A DNA stretch of 56,722 bases from an uncultured Clostridia bacterium (lineage in GTDB: Bacteria; Bacillota; Clostridia; Oscillospirales; Acutalibacteraceae): contig CAMVQZ010000005.1 in assembly GCA_947169745.1 (NCBI GenBank), positions 1 through 56,722 of the forward strand, in the 5' to 3' direction. The position numbers and the translations under genes were made by a program. The notes below the pieces were generated by a model that had not been told where the DNA came from, searched no databases, and was given only the letters and a program-made list of their open reading frames with translations. This document shows positions 15,663 to 23,301 of this stretch, one piece after another (positions within the stretch are counted from its first letter, which is position 1; each line of letters begins with the position of its first letter).

Positions 15663-17764
15663 CAGACTGCCTCCCTGAGATAATGTTCAAGATACCCTTT
15701 CAGCTCAGACGCAAGATCTGTCTTTTCCCACGGAAGATCAATATCGGTTCTGCCAAAATGACCGTAGGAAGCTGTCTGTGCATAAATAGGTCTTTGAAGA
15801 TCAAATCTCTCGATTATTCCAGAGGGTCTGAGGTCGATCGTATCCTCAACTGCCTGTCTGATAAGATCATCTGATACCCTGCCTGTTCCGTAGGTATTTA
15901 CAAGTACAGATACAGGTGAAGCAACGCCTATCGCATATGCAAGCTGTATTTCAGCTTTTTCCGCCAGTCCTGCAGCAACAATGTTTTTGGCAATATATCT
16001 TGCGGCATATGCTGCACTTCTGTCAACCTTTGTGGGATCCTTGCCTGAAAATGCTCCGCCGCCGTGTGCCGCTGCGCCTCCGTAGGTATCAACAATTATC
16101 TTCCTGCCCGTGAGCCCGCTGTCACCCACCGGACCGCCGATAACAAATCTTCCTGTCGGGTTTATAAGTATCTTATAGTCATTGTTTCTCCATTTTCCCG
16201 GAAGTGTCGGACGGATAACATATTTTATCAGGTCAGTTCTTATCTGCTCCTGTGTTATATCCGGGTCGTGCTGAGTGGAAATAAGAATAGTATCTATCCC
16301 GACAGGCTTTCCGTTTTCATATATTACTGAAACCTGGGTTTTTCCGTCAGGTCTGAGATACGGAAGAATACCATTTTCCCTTACCTCTGTCAGCTTCCCT
16401 GACAGCTTATGTGCAAGGGATATCGAAACCGGCATAAGCTCCTCTGTTTCATTGACAGCATAACCGAACATCATTCCCTGATCGCCTGCGCCGATTTCGG
16501 CATTCTTTTCCCCGCGGTGTTCAAGCGCGTCATCAACGCCCCTGGCAATATCCGGAGACTGTTTATCAATTAGCTGTATTATTTCCGCCGTATGACCATC
16601 AAACCCAAGCTCCGGACGGTCATAACCTATACCGTTGATCGTAGCTCTGACTGTTTTTTCAATATCCACAGCCGCAGAGGAAGAAACTTCTCCGACAAGA
16701 ACAACCGTATTGTTCTTTACCACCGTTTCTACTGCCACACGGGAATTGCTGTCCTCCTTCAGAAAAGCATCGAGTATTGCGTCTGAGATCATATCGCATA
16801 CCTTGTCCGGGTGTCCCTTTGTAACTGATTCTGATGTAAAAATATAATTTCTCATTTCCTTTTTCTCCTTATATGCAAGCATAAAATGTATATTTTCAAA
16901 TGCCCTGATACCATCGTCTCTGTCTGCAAAATAACGCTGCTGTATCATCTGGGGTGTTTCGTGATCCCCAATTTCAAAGCCGTATTTATCAAGCACGGAA
17001 TTGATCTCAGGAAGAGAATACCCGTGCAGCATTTTTTCCCCCAGTCTTTCAGTTATAGCTGCAAGCGTATGTACCCTTTCGGAGCCCTGGTCTGCGAGAG
17101 TGGTCTCGTCCGGATAGTCAAATGCGACTTCTCCTTCTGCGCGGCAGATATCACTGATCTTTCTTATTGTCTGCTCAAATACCGGCAAAGTCAGATAGTA
17201 TAAAACGCCAAGTATTGCAAAGAATGTGGGGATTTCCGGATCATAGCCTGACGAAAGGAGTACCTCTGTCATATCATCCTTTGAAAAATCAATGGGAACG
17301 AAGGTCAGGTTTTCCGGGATATTCCATTCAAGCTCCCGGATCCTTTCCAGCTTGTATCTGCCTGTATCCGGATGGTCAAGCTCAAATATCCTGATATCAG
17401 AATATTCGTTCCTGAAAGCAAAGGTATCCATTCCCGCACCGCAGATAACATACTGACATCCGGGATGCTTCTTTGCAAATTCAAGAAGTTTTGTTTCGGC
17501 AAAGGCTATCCTTGAAAGCGGAATAGGCGCAATATATCGGTTAAGCCTTGGATAGATCTTATCCGCTGTAAATTCTGCATTATCAGATCTGCAGCCAGGT
17601 TCAAAATCATTCTGTATAAGCTGACCTATCTCCTCAAATTCTTCCTTACCCATCAGATCATAGGCAAGATAATCATCGAATATTTTCTTGCGACCGATAT
17701 TTGAATGATAAGCACGGGCAAAGGAACAAAGCTTGGCTGTAATACTCTCCTGTGCTGCTATCAT
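15662..17764 (-). CDS. metK: Methyltransferase (LCMT-like)-S-adenosylmethionine synthetase fusion
   Basis: 700 residues in one open frame. Residues 1-303: class I SAM-dependent methyltransferase of the leucine carboxyl methyltransferase/TIGR00027 type ([50 protein letters not shown]). Residues 304-700: complete MetK starting [18 protein letters not shown], with [12 protein letters not shown] and [19 protein letters not shown]. No stop separates the two. AAGGAG lies 9 bases ahead of the MetK ATG (16855), so a free 397-residue MetK could also be made. Main start has AAAGGAG. First gene after the CCMCCC leader and attenuator, followed by luxS-mccB-mccA. Inferred: couples SAM making to its use and drives Met sulfur toward cysteine. 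Confidence 0.9.
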   Translation of the reverse strand: MIAAQESITAKLCSFARAYHSNIGRKKIFDDYLAYDLMGKEEFEEIGQLIQNDFEPGCRSDNAEFTADKIYPRLNRYIAPIPLSRIAFAETKLLEFAKKHPGCQYVICGAGMDTFAFRNEYSDIRIFELDHPDTGRYKLERIRELEWNIPENLTFVPIDFSKDDMTEVLLSSGYDPEIPTFFAILGVLYYLTLPVFEQTIRKISDICRAEGEVAFDYPDETTLADQGSERVHTLAAITERLGEKMLHGYSLPEINSVLDKYGFEIGDHETPQMIQQRYFADRDDGIRAFENIHFMLAYKEKKEMRNYIFTSESVTKGHPDKVCDMISDAILDAFLKEDSNSRVAVETVVKNNTVVLVGEVSSSAAVDIEKTVRATINGIGYDRPELGFDGHTAEIIQLIDKQSPDIARGVDDALEHRGEKNAEIGAGDQGMMFGYAVNETEELMPVSISLAHKLSGKLTEVRENGILPYLRPDGKTQVSVIYENGKPVGIDTILISTQHDPDITQEQIRTDLIKYVIRPTLPGKWRNNDYKILINPTGRFVIGGPVGDSGLTGRKIIVDTYGGAAAHGGGAFSGKDPTKVDRSAAYAARYIAKNIVAAGLAEKAEIQLAYAIGVASPVSVLVNTYGTGRVSDDLIRQAVEDTIDLRPSGIIERFDLQRPIYAQTASYGHFGRTDIDLPWEKTDLASELKGYLEHYLREAV
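16865..16870 (-). promoter_or_regulatory. Internal ribosome site ahead of the MetK domain
   Basis: AAGGAG on the minus strand, 9 bases before ATG at 16855, inside the codons joining the methyltransferase and MetK domains. Its presence suggests a former separate metK start and possible dual translation products. Confidence 0.6.
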
Positions 17765-17785
17765 AATATTTCTCTCCTTTCAGAC

Positions 17786-17826
17786 AAAAAAATGCCGCCT
17801 GTGCTGCGATGGTGCAGACAGACGGC
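17786..17826 (-). terminator. Attenuator terminator before the methyltransferase-MetK operon
   Basis: Minus strand: GCCGTCTGTCTGC, a 6-base loop, GCAGCACAGGCGGC (13 bp with one bulge), one A, then TTTTTTT. The 3' arm word CACAGGCGGC (17794-17803) is repeated exactly at 17871-17880, just after the leader's Cys codons. That upstream copy can pair with the 5' arm and block the terminator. Confidence 0.88.
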
Positions 17827-17843
17827 TATGGCAGAAAAATGTT

Positions 17844-17987
17844 TTACGGTAATATAAACCATCTCTGTAAGCCGCCTGTGTCACAACAACACATACAGCA
17901 GCCAACAGGCGCAGCAAAGCTGCCGGAAACAGAAACTCTGCTTTCGGATGATACAGTATCAAGCTGTATATTGCTGCGGAACTTCAT
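17844..17987 (-). CDS. Cysteine-run leader peptide (CCMCCC)
   Basis: A 47-codon frame: ATG at 17987 with AAAGAGGTAATTGAA ahead, stop TAA at 17844-17846. It starts 17 bases after the cysK stop. Residues 30-35 read CCMCCC, encoded at 17883-17900, and the peptide has no other Cys. Downstream lies a terminator (17786-17826) plus an alternative pairing, which together form a four-segment attenuator (see findings). Role: sense charged tRNA-Cys and gate transcription from cysK into metK-luxS-mccBA. Confidence 0.85.
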   Translation of the reverse strand: MKFRSNIQLDTVSSESRVSVSGSFAAPVGCCMCCCDTGGLQRWFILP

Positions 17988-18004
17988 TTCAATTACCTCT
18001 TTCT

Positions 18005-18928
18005 TTATACTGAAAACATAGCAGTCGACAGGTATCTTTCACCTGTATCGGGCAGTATTGCTACGATTATCTTTCCTTTGTTTTCCGGACGCTTTGCAAG
18101 CTCTGACGCTGCCCATACAGCCGCGCCTGAAGATATTCCGACAAGCAAACCTTCCTTTTTTGCAAGCTCTCTGCCCATCTCAAAAGCATCCTCGTTAGTC
18201 ACCTTTATTATTTCGTCATAAACAGCGGTGTTAAGTGTTTCAGGCACAAATCCTGCACCGATTCCCTGTATCTTGTGGGGACCCGGTTTTTCCCCGGAAA
18301 GAACAGGCGAACCTGCAGGCTCTACCGCAACCACCTGAACATTCGGATTTTTACTTTTCAGATATTCTCCCACACCGGAAACTGTACCGCCTGTCCCGAC
18401 GCCTGCAACAAAAATATCTACCCTTCCGTCGGTGTTCTCCCATATTTCGGGACCCGTTGTGTCATAATGTATCTTCGGATTTGCACTGTTGGTAAACTGA
18501 CTGGGAATAAAGCTGTGTGCGTTTTCGGCAGCAAGCTCCTGCGCCTTTTCGATAGCGCCCTTCATTCCCTTTACTCCCTCGGTCAGAACCACCTTTGCGC
18601 CATAGGCTTTGAGAAGGTTTCTGCGCTCAATGCTCATTGTTTCAGGCATTGTAAGAATAACCTGATAGCCTCTTGCAGCACAGACGGCCGCAAGACCGAT
18701 TCCGGTATTTCCGCTTGTGGGTTCGATAATCACCGAATCGGGTTTAAGAAGTCCCTTTGCCTCGGCGTCATCTATCATCGCCTTCGCAATTCTGTCCTTG
18801 ACGCTTCCGGCCGGATTGAAATATTCCAGCTTGCCGAAAACTCTTGCACTTGTATTTCTGCTTATTGTCTCCAGCTCTAATAGCGGAGTTTTCCCGATAA
18901 GGTCTGTTATTTTTTTATATGTTTTCAT
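18005..18928 (-). CDS. cysK: Cysteine synthase (O-acetylserine sulfhydrylase)
   Basis: 307 residues, canonical CysK. Seen: [24 protein letters not shown] with the PLP lysine, [26 protein letters not shown] and [11 protein letters not shown]. Converts O-acetylserine and sulfide to cysteine. Has its own strong promoter 140 bp upstream; GAGGAGAGATATAT precedes ATG. Followed by the Cys leader, so some transcripts end after the leader and yield only cysK. Confidence 0.93.
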   Translation of the reverse strand: MKTYKKITDLIGKTPLLELETISRNTSARVFGKLEYFNPAGSVKDRIAKAMIDDAEAKGLLKPDSVIIEPTSGNTGIGLAAVCAARGYQVILTMPETMSIERRNLLKAYGAKVVLTEGVKGMKGAIEKAQELAAENAHSFIPSQFTNSANPKIHYDTTGPEIWENTDGRVDIFVAGVGTGGTVSGVGEYLKSKNPNVQVVAVEPAGSPVLSGEKPGPHKIQGIGAGFVPETLNTAVYDEIIKVTNEDAFEMGRELAKKEGLLVGISSGAAVWAASELAKRPENKGKIIVAILPDTGERYLSTAMFSV

Positions 18929-18969
18929 ATATATCTCTCCTCAGATGTTTTAACGGTCAAAAGGCAGTG

Positions 18970-19002
18970 TCAACATCGTTTCTGAGAATGTATGTAAGTC
19001 AT
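18970..19002 (-). CDS. Possible upstream peptide MTYIHSQKRC
   Basis: A 10-codon frame in the cysK 5' leader with a strong ribosome site (AAGGAG, 8 bases from ATG at 19002). Its last sense codon is Cys, directly before TGA. No terminator hairpin is visible between it and cysK, so any control would be translational or Rho-dependent. Such short frames arise by chance; support is the ribosome site and the Cys-stop ending only. Confidence 0.4.
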   Translation of the reverse strand: MTYIHSQKRC

Positions 19003-19025
19003 AGAGATTTCTCCTTGTCAAAAGC

Positions 19026-19054
19026 ATACAACCTATTTAAATGGTAGGTTTATT
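19026..19054 (-). promoter_or_regulatory. Operator downstream of the cysK -10
   Basis: Interrupted palindrome AACCTA-N9-TAGGTT, with the right arm extending to TAGGTTTATT as at 24570-24598. It covers roughly +3 to +30 of the cysK transcript, a repressor position. Confidence 0.65.
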
Positions 19055-19063
19055 CCATAAAGT

Positions 19064-19092
19064 ATTATCTCACATATGCTCTGCTTTGTCAA
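19064..19092 (-). promoter_or_regulatory. cysK promoter
   Basis: Minus strand TTGACA (19087-19092), 17-bp spacer, GATAAT (19064-19069). Near-consensus for the housekeeping sigma factor. Confidence 0.85.
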
Positions 19093-19113
19093 GAATAATT
19101 AAGGGTTTTGCTT

Positions 19114-19128
19114 ATAGAATAATCCTAT
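19114..19128 (-). promoter_or_regulatory. LysR-type site upstream of cysK
   Basis: ATAG-GATTATT-CTAT, an ATAG-N7-CTAT palindrome fitting T-N11-A, centred about 64 bp upstream of the likely start. The same spacing is seen at 11331-11345. Confidence 0.55.
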
Positions 19129-19157
19129 TACTGGTTATAGAAAACACTCGCCTCATT

Positions 19158-20078
19158 TTATGCCGTTCCAAGCCTTATCATTTCATCGATACATTTTTTC
19201 GCTTCTGAAATAGTATCCGGGGGCAGAATTATCTCTTCGCCGCTCCTGCCCGAAACACAGTTATACAGGTCAACAAGGGTTGTTGATTTCATATTGGGGC
19301 AGATAAGTTTTTTTGTAAGATAATAGAAATCCTTGTCGGGACAGCGATACTGCAAATGCTCCTGAATGCTTATCTCTGTTCCAATAATGAATTCCTTACA
19401 GTCAGAGTTTATCGCATAATTCATTATACCGGAGGTCGAGCCGATATAATCAGCCATCGCACAAACACCCGGCTTGCATTCGGGATGCACGAGCAAGAGT
19501 GCGTCAGGGTGCAGCTTCTTTGCCGTTTTTACATCATCGGTGTTGACACAGGCGTGTATCGGACATCCGCCGGAAAGCAGCTTGAAGGTTTTTTCAGGTA
19601 CCTGCGCGGCGACATATGCGCCAAGATTGCAGTCCGGAATGAAAAGTATCTTATCGTTTTCGATCTTCCGGCATATCTCCACAGCCGAGGACGATGTCAC
19701 ACATACATCGCAGATAGTTTTGAGTCGGGCAGTAGTATTGATGTATGCAACCACAGTATAGCCGGGATATTGTTCCTTTACTGCACTTATAAGCTCTTTG
19801 TCCATCTGGTCAGCCATTGCGCAGCCGGCATCGGGATTCGGCAAAAACACACGCTTTTCCGGGGAGAGTATCTTGCAGGTCTCTGCCATAAAACGGACGC
19901 CGCTCATTACTATCGTGCTGTTGGGAGCCTTTGAAGCGTCAACACTGAGCTTATAGGAATCACCTGTGAAATCGGCGACCTCAAGTATTTCCTTTGCCTG
20001 ATAGCTGTGGGCAAGAATACAGATATCCTTTTCTTTTTTCAAACGTATTATCTCTCTTTGTAATTCTGAAATATTCAT
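19158..20078 (-). CDS. nadA: Quinolinate synthase homologue
   Basis: 306 residues. Seen: CILAHSYQAKEILEVADFTGDSYKLS, VMSGVRFMAET, AYINTTA, VTSSSAVEI, IPDCNLGAYVA, HPECKPGVCAMADYIGSTSG and CPNMKSTTL. The three cluster Cys positions of NadA appear conserved. Known reaction: iminoaspartate + DHAP to quinolinate. The family HYYQ motif is HSYQ here. Neither nadB nor nadC is adjacent; it is the last gene of the operon with gamma-glutamyl ligases and a HydE-like protein. It may be the normal NadA placed here, or a repurposed homologue. AAAGGAAACTAGAT precedes ATG. Confidence 0.85.
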   Translation of the reverse strand: MNISELQREIIRLKKEKDICILAHSYQAKEILEVADFTGDSYKLSVDASKAPNSTIVMSGVRFMAETCKILSPEKRVFLPNPDAGCAMADQMDKELISAVKEQYPGYTVVAYINTTARLKTICDVCVTSSSAVEICRKIENDKILFIPDCNLGAYVAAQVPEKTFKLLSGGCPIHACVNTDDVKTAKKLHPDALLLVHPECKPGVCAMADYIGSTSGIMNYAINSDCKEFIIGTEISIQEHLQYRCPDKDFYYLTKKLICPNMKSTTLVDLYNCVSGRSGEEIILPPDTISEAKKCIDEMIRLGTA

Positions 20079-20080
20079 AT

Positions 20081-21148
20081 CTAGTTTCCTTTCGTTATGG
20101 TACAGACATCGCCCCTCGAATTTACAACCTGGTATCCTGAGCTGTTAATCCGTCTTTCAAGGCAGCTTCTGCACTGTGCCGATTCCTCGCCGGTACATAT
20201 CTTATTTTCATATAATTCGTATTTTTTCCTTACGGCAACAGGCGACAAATTAGGCATTACTACATTTGCTCCGGCTTTAAGCCCCTTTTCCCGCCCTGAC
20301 GGATCAAGTGTTCCCAGTGCCGTTGTTGCCGGGATAAGAGCATACGGGAACAGCAGCCTTGATATTGCGATCAGTCTCAGAGTAAGGGAAACACTGCCGC
20401 TTGGATACTTACTGAAAGGTGTATCATTATGTGTTATAAACGGCCCTATCCCGATCATATCCGGCTGGAGCCTCTGCATAAATCGTATATCTGAAATAAT
20501 GCTTTCTGTGGTCTGGAAGGGTGAACCAACCATAAATCCTGTACCCACCTGATAACCGATCTCCTTAAGATCATACAGACATCTTTTTCTGTTTTCACAG
20601 GACATTTCATCAGGATGCAGAAGTGCATAATGCTTCGGGTCGGCAGTTTCATGACGCAGAAGATAACGCTCTGCTCCGGCTTCAAAGAAACGCCGGTAGC
20701 TTTCCCTCGTTTTTTCTCCGACAGACAAAGTAACGGCACAGTCGGGATAATGCTTGTGTATCTCCGAAACGATACTGCAGATCCTGTCATCTGTGAAATA
20801 CGGGTCTTCACCGCCCTGCAGAACAAAAGTACGGTATCCCAGCTCATAGCCTTCCCTGCAGCACTGCATTATTTCTTCTTTTGTAAGACGATAACGCACA
20901 GCATTGCGGTTATCTCTGCGTATTCCGCAGTACAGACAGTTATTTCTGCAGTAGTTTGTAAACTCTATCAACCCCCGGAGATAAACACCTGTCCCATAAA
21001 ATCTGCGCCGTATCTTATCGGCGGCAGAAAACAAAATGGATGTATCATAATTGCCGTCAATAAGAAATGCAAGCTCTTCATCCTCTGTTTCCTGCGTCCC
21101 GGAAAGTTTTGTAATTATTTTTGTTATGTCACACTTCGGAGTAATCAT
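20081..21148 (-). CDS. HydE-like radical SAM protein
   Basis: 355 residues. Radical SAM CRNNCLYCGIR (CxxxCxxC) near residue 66, preceded by VYLRGLIEFTNYC, with LQGGEDPYF, LSVGE, YLLRHETADP and GFMVGSPFQT, the HydE/BioB-like pattern. The C-terminal Cys set CTGEESAQCRSC fits the second, non-essential cluster of HydE. HydE processes an iron-cysteine synthon in [FeFe]-hydrogenase maturation. Here hydF and hydG are absent and the neighbours are Glu-Cys ligase-like genes, so either it is a detached hydE or a homologue acting on another thiol. Start overlaps the GCS2 gene by 20 bp. Confidence 0.85.
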   Translation of the reverse strand: MITPKCDITKIITKLSGTQETEDEELAFLIDGNYDTSILFSAADKIRRRFYGTGVYLRGLIEFTNYCRNNCLYCGIRRDNRNAVRYRLTKEEIMQCCREGYELGYRTFVLQGGEDPYFTDDRICSIVSEIHKHYPDCAVTLSVGEKTRESYRRFFEAGAERYLLRHETADPKHYALLHPDEMSCENRKRCLYDLKEIGYQVGTGFMVGSPFQTTESIISDIRFMQRLQPDMIGIGPFITHNDTPFSKYPSGSVSLTLRLIAISRLLFPYALIPATTALGTLDPSGREKGLKAGANVVMPNLSPVAVRKKYELYENKICTGEESAQCRSCLERRINSSGYQVVNSRGDVCTITKGN

Positions 21149-22514
21149 TTATTATATCGTTAATCCTTTCACCATTTTCAAGTCTTTCAAACATTGTCTT
21201 TGCAGGGTTTGTGTGTTTCCGTACACGTTCATACAGCGGAGCAAGATATATTTCTTCCCCGAAGCCCCGTTCTTTAAGCCCCGATTCACAAAGATCAAGA
21301 ACAGCCACTGCAAGCTTATACAAACCCTCTGTGTCAATAAAGGAAGGCAGCTCACGACATACAAGCTGACGCCGGAGCTCTGATGCATTATATCCGTTAT
21401 TGTAGACCGATCTGTCGTTTTTAATAAGATCCGCAAGTTCATTTGTTTTATTCAGAAGTCCGAGATGAAAGGCGGAAACTGTCATTACATCAGAGATAGG
21501 CTGACAACAGGCACTGCGGAATTCCACCGTTCCCCTGAAAGTCAGGTCTTCAGATTTAAAGGTGCGCAGATAGGAAATATCCTCCGGCCGGGGATGAAAC
21601 TCCATAGAGCATATTTTATCATTTTCCATATATTCTCCGGTCAGGGTATCGGTATTGAAATATTCAAGTATATTTACAGGCTTGAAATTAAGGTATTTCC
21701 CGTCACGCTCAACGCAGTATATTGCCGTTGTAGAGATGTAATTCAGAATATCGTCAACAGTTTTTATTTCGCAGTCATACATACCCACATTATGAGGATT
21801 AATGCCGTGGGTGCTGTTTTCCCAGAGCATATCACGACAGCAGAGAAGCTCTTCATTTTCATGAAGCAGGACAGAATTATTGAAAATCAATGCCTTGACG
21901 GGCTCAAGCTGATTGAATGTATTTATGACCTGCGGTGCGGTTTCCTTTGTTACGTCAAGCTGTACCTGTGAGGCACTGGAAAACATACCAAACTGGGGAT
22001 AGCGGTGGAAATACATCGGCAGACAGGCATACTTTGAAAAAGACGAAAGATGATGGAACAGCATCTTATATCTGCCGTTTTCGATAGGGATATTATTGTT
22101 GACAAGCCTGTTAGGATTGATTCCCATACCGGTCAGGGTATAGTTACAGGGCTTAAAGAAGTTCTGTACAAAACTATAATATCTTAAAAAGCGGCCGTGT
22201 ATAGTATGAAGCTCACTTTCCCTGCCGAAAGAAAATTCCATATTATTATAGGAGCAGTCGTAGGAAAAAACATCTCCGTTTTCCCTGTTCAGCGCTGAAT
22301 AGATGTGCCCCTGATCGTCGATTCCCGTGGGGATGAATCCGAATTCTTCCAGAAATGCAGCTGTAAGCTTATGCACAATCTCAAAATCAACGGCTTTATG
22401 TTCAAGATTTACGATAGGCATTTCTATTTCGACGCCTATGAAGCTGTCTTTTTTCGTTTCGATTGGTTTGATATAGCGGTCATAAAGACGACCCATTATT
22501 TCTTCTTTTGTCAT
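21129..22514 (-). CDS. Glutamate-cysteine ligase family 2 (GCS2/EgtA-like) protein
   Basis: 461 residues from the chosen start. Seen: FIGVEIEMPIVN (ATP/Glu-binding start), YSALNRENGDVFSYDCSYNNMEFSFG, ASQVQLDVT, NNSVLLHENEELLCCRDMLWEN, TFRGTVEFRSACCQP. This fits the GCS2/EgtA carboxylate-amine ligase superfamily, which forms gamma-glutamyl amides with ATP. The start at 22514 has GGAGG eight bases upstream; an upstream in-frame extension runs back into the amidotransferase gene and lacks a site. A second ligase of a different family lies two genes upstream. Substrates uncertain. Confidence 0.78.
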   Translation of the reverse strand: MTKEEIMGRLYDRYIKPIETKKDSFIGVEIEMPIVNLEHKAVDFEIVHKLTAAFLEEFGFIPTGIDDQGHIYSALNRENGDVFSYDCSYNNMEFSFGRESELHTIHGRFLRYYSFVQNFFKPCNYTLTGMGINPNRLVNNNIPIENGRYKMLFHHLSSFSKYACLPMYFHRYPQFGMFSSASQVQLDVTKETAPQVINTFNQLEPVKALIFNNSVLLHENEELLCCRDMLWENSTHGINPHNVGMYDCEIKTVDDILNYISTTAIYCVERDGKYLNFKPVNILEYFNTDTLTGEYMENDKICSMEFHPRPEDISYLRTFKSEDLTFRGTVEFRSACCQPISDVMTVSAFHLGLLNKTNELADLIKNDRSVYNNGYNASELRRQLVCRELPSFIDTEGLYKLAVAVLDLCESGLKERGFGEEIYLAPLYERVRKHTNPAKTMFERLENGERINDIINDYSEV

Positions 22515-22527
22515 ATTTCCAGCCTCC

Positions 22528-23301
22528 TTACAGATTTGCAAAAATGCTGTACAGCATCCGCATATTTTCTTCGCTTTCGATGTATTCATTATCGTGGTTC
22601 GTTCCTGTTTTCAGCAGCTTCCCGTTATAGAATGCTGTCAGTCGGGTAAAAGGCAGAGGCTGCCACACTTCTTCGCTTAAAGGCAAAGTAGACAGAATTG
22701 CAGTATTGTTTTTCGTCAGGTAATAAAGCGTCCCCCTGCAGTTGGTATGGGCATACAGATATTTCCCGTCTGAAAACAAGAGGTTGAGTTTGTTGCCCTT
22801 TGTCATATCGCATATGATACTGTCAAAAAGCTCAAATCGTTCCTCAAATACAAGTCTTGAACCTTTTCTCTCCTGTGCGGCATTGAGCCTGTCAATAAGA
22901 TACAGAAACACTCTTTCGCTGTCGGTATCACCCATCTGTTTCTGAATATAAGAATTAAGTTGAGGATAATCAAATATTGTCCCGTTATGAATAAGCGTCC
23001 ACCGCCTGCCTGTATTATCCTTTCCTGTAAACGGGTGACAGTTTTTGTATTCAACATTACCGATAGTCGCATATCGTATATGTGCGAGCATTATCTTTGA
23101 TTCGACAGGCTGTGAAAGCCGCTCGTTAAGATAATTGCTTTTTGATGCCGCTATGCTTTCCTTTTCGATAAGAGCGCCGTTTCTTGCAATGCAGGCAAGT
23201 CCCCAGCCGTGGGGATGATGGCTGCTGTGGCTGTAGAATGTTTTCAGATAGTCATTGGCCTTGAAATCGTTCTGAGAAGAAAAACCAAACAACTCACACA
23301 T
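22528..23301 (-). CDS. Class II glutamine amidotransferase-fold hydrolase (YafJ/EgtC-like)
   Basis: 257 residues. Starts MCELFGFSS, so Cys2 becomes the N-terminal nucleophile after Met removal, which decides the start at 23301 (AAAGGAGTGTTGGAT ahead). Also seen: HHPHGWGLACI, AHIRYATIGNVEYKNCHPFTG and WTLIHNGTIFDYP, as in GATase_4 proteins. EgtC, which removes the gamma-glutamyl group in ergothioneine synthesis, has this fold. Between two Glu-Cys ligase-like genes, a gamma-glutamyl hydrolase role is reasonable. Overlaps the gshA-type gene by 8 bp. Confidence 0.83.
   Translation of the reverse strand: MCELFGFSSQNDFKANDYLKTFYSHSSHHPHGWGLACIARNGALIEKESIAASKSNYLNERLSQPVESKIMLAHIRYATIGNVEYKNCHPFTGKDNTGRRWTLIHNGTIFDYPQLNSYIQKQMGDTDSERVFLYLIDRLNAAQERKGSRLVFEERFELFDSIICDMTKGNKLNLLFSDGKYLYAHTNCRGTLYYLTKNNTAILSTLPLSEEVWQPLPFTRLTAFYNGKLLKTGTNHDNEYIESEENMRMLYSIFANL

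Noticed and set aside
17780-17962. A 60-residue minus-strand frame overlapping the Cys leader
   Set aside because: It lies in another frame, lacks a ribosome site and runs through the terminator; the CCMCCC frame has both a site and the regulatory layout.
22515-22589. N-terminal extension of the GCS2 protein containing CGCC
   Set aside because: No ribosome site at the upstream start and it runs into the amidotransferase gene; GGAGG at the chosen start decides. The Cys-rich look is likely chance.
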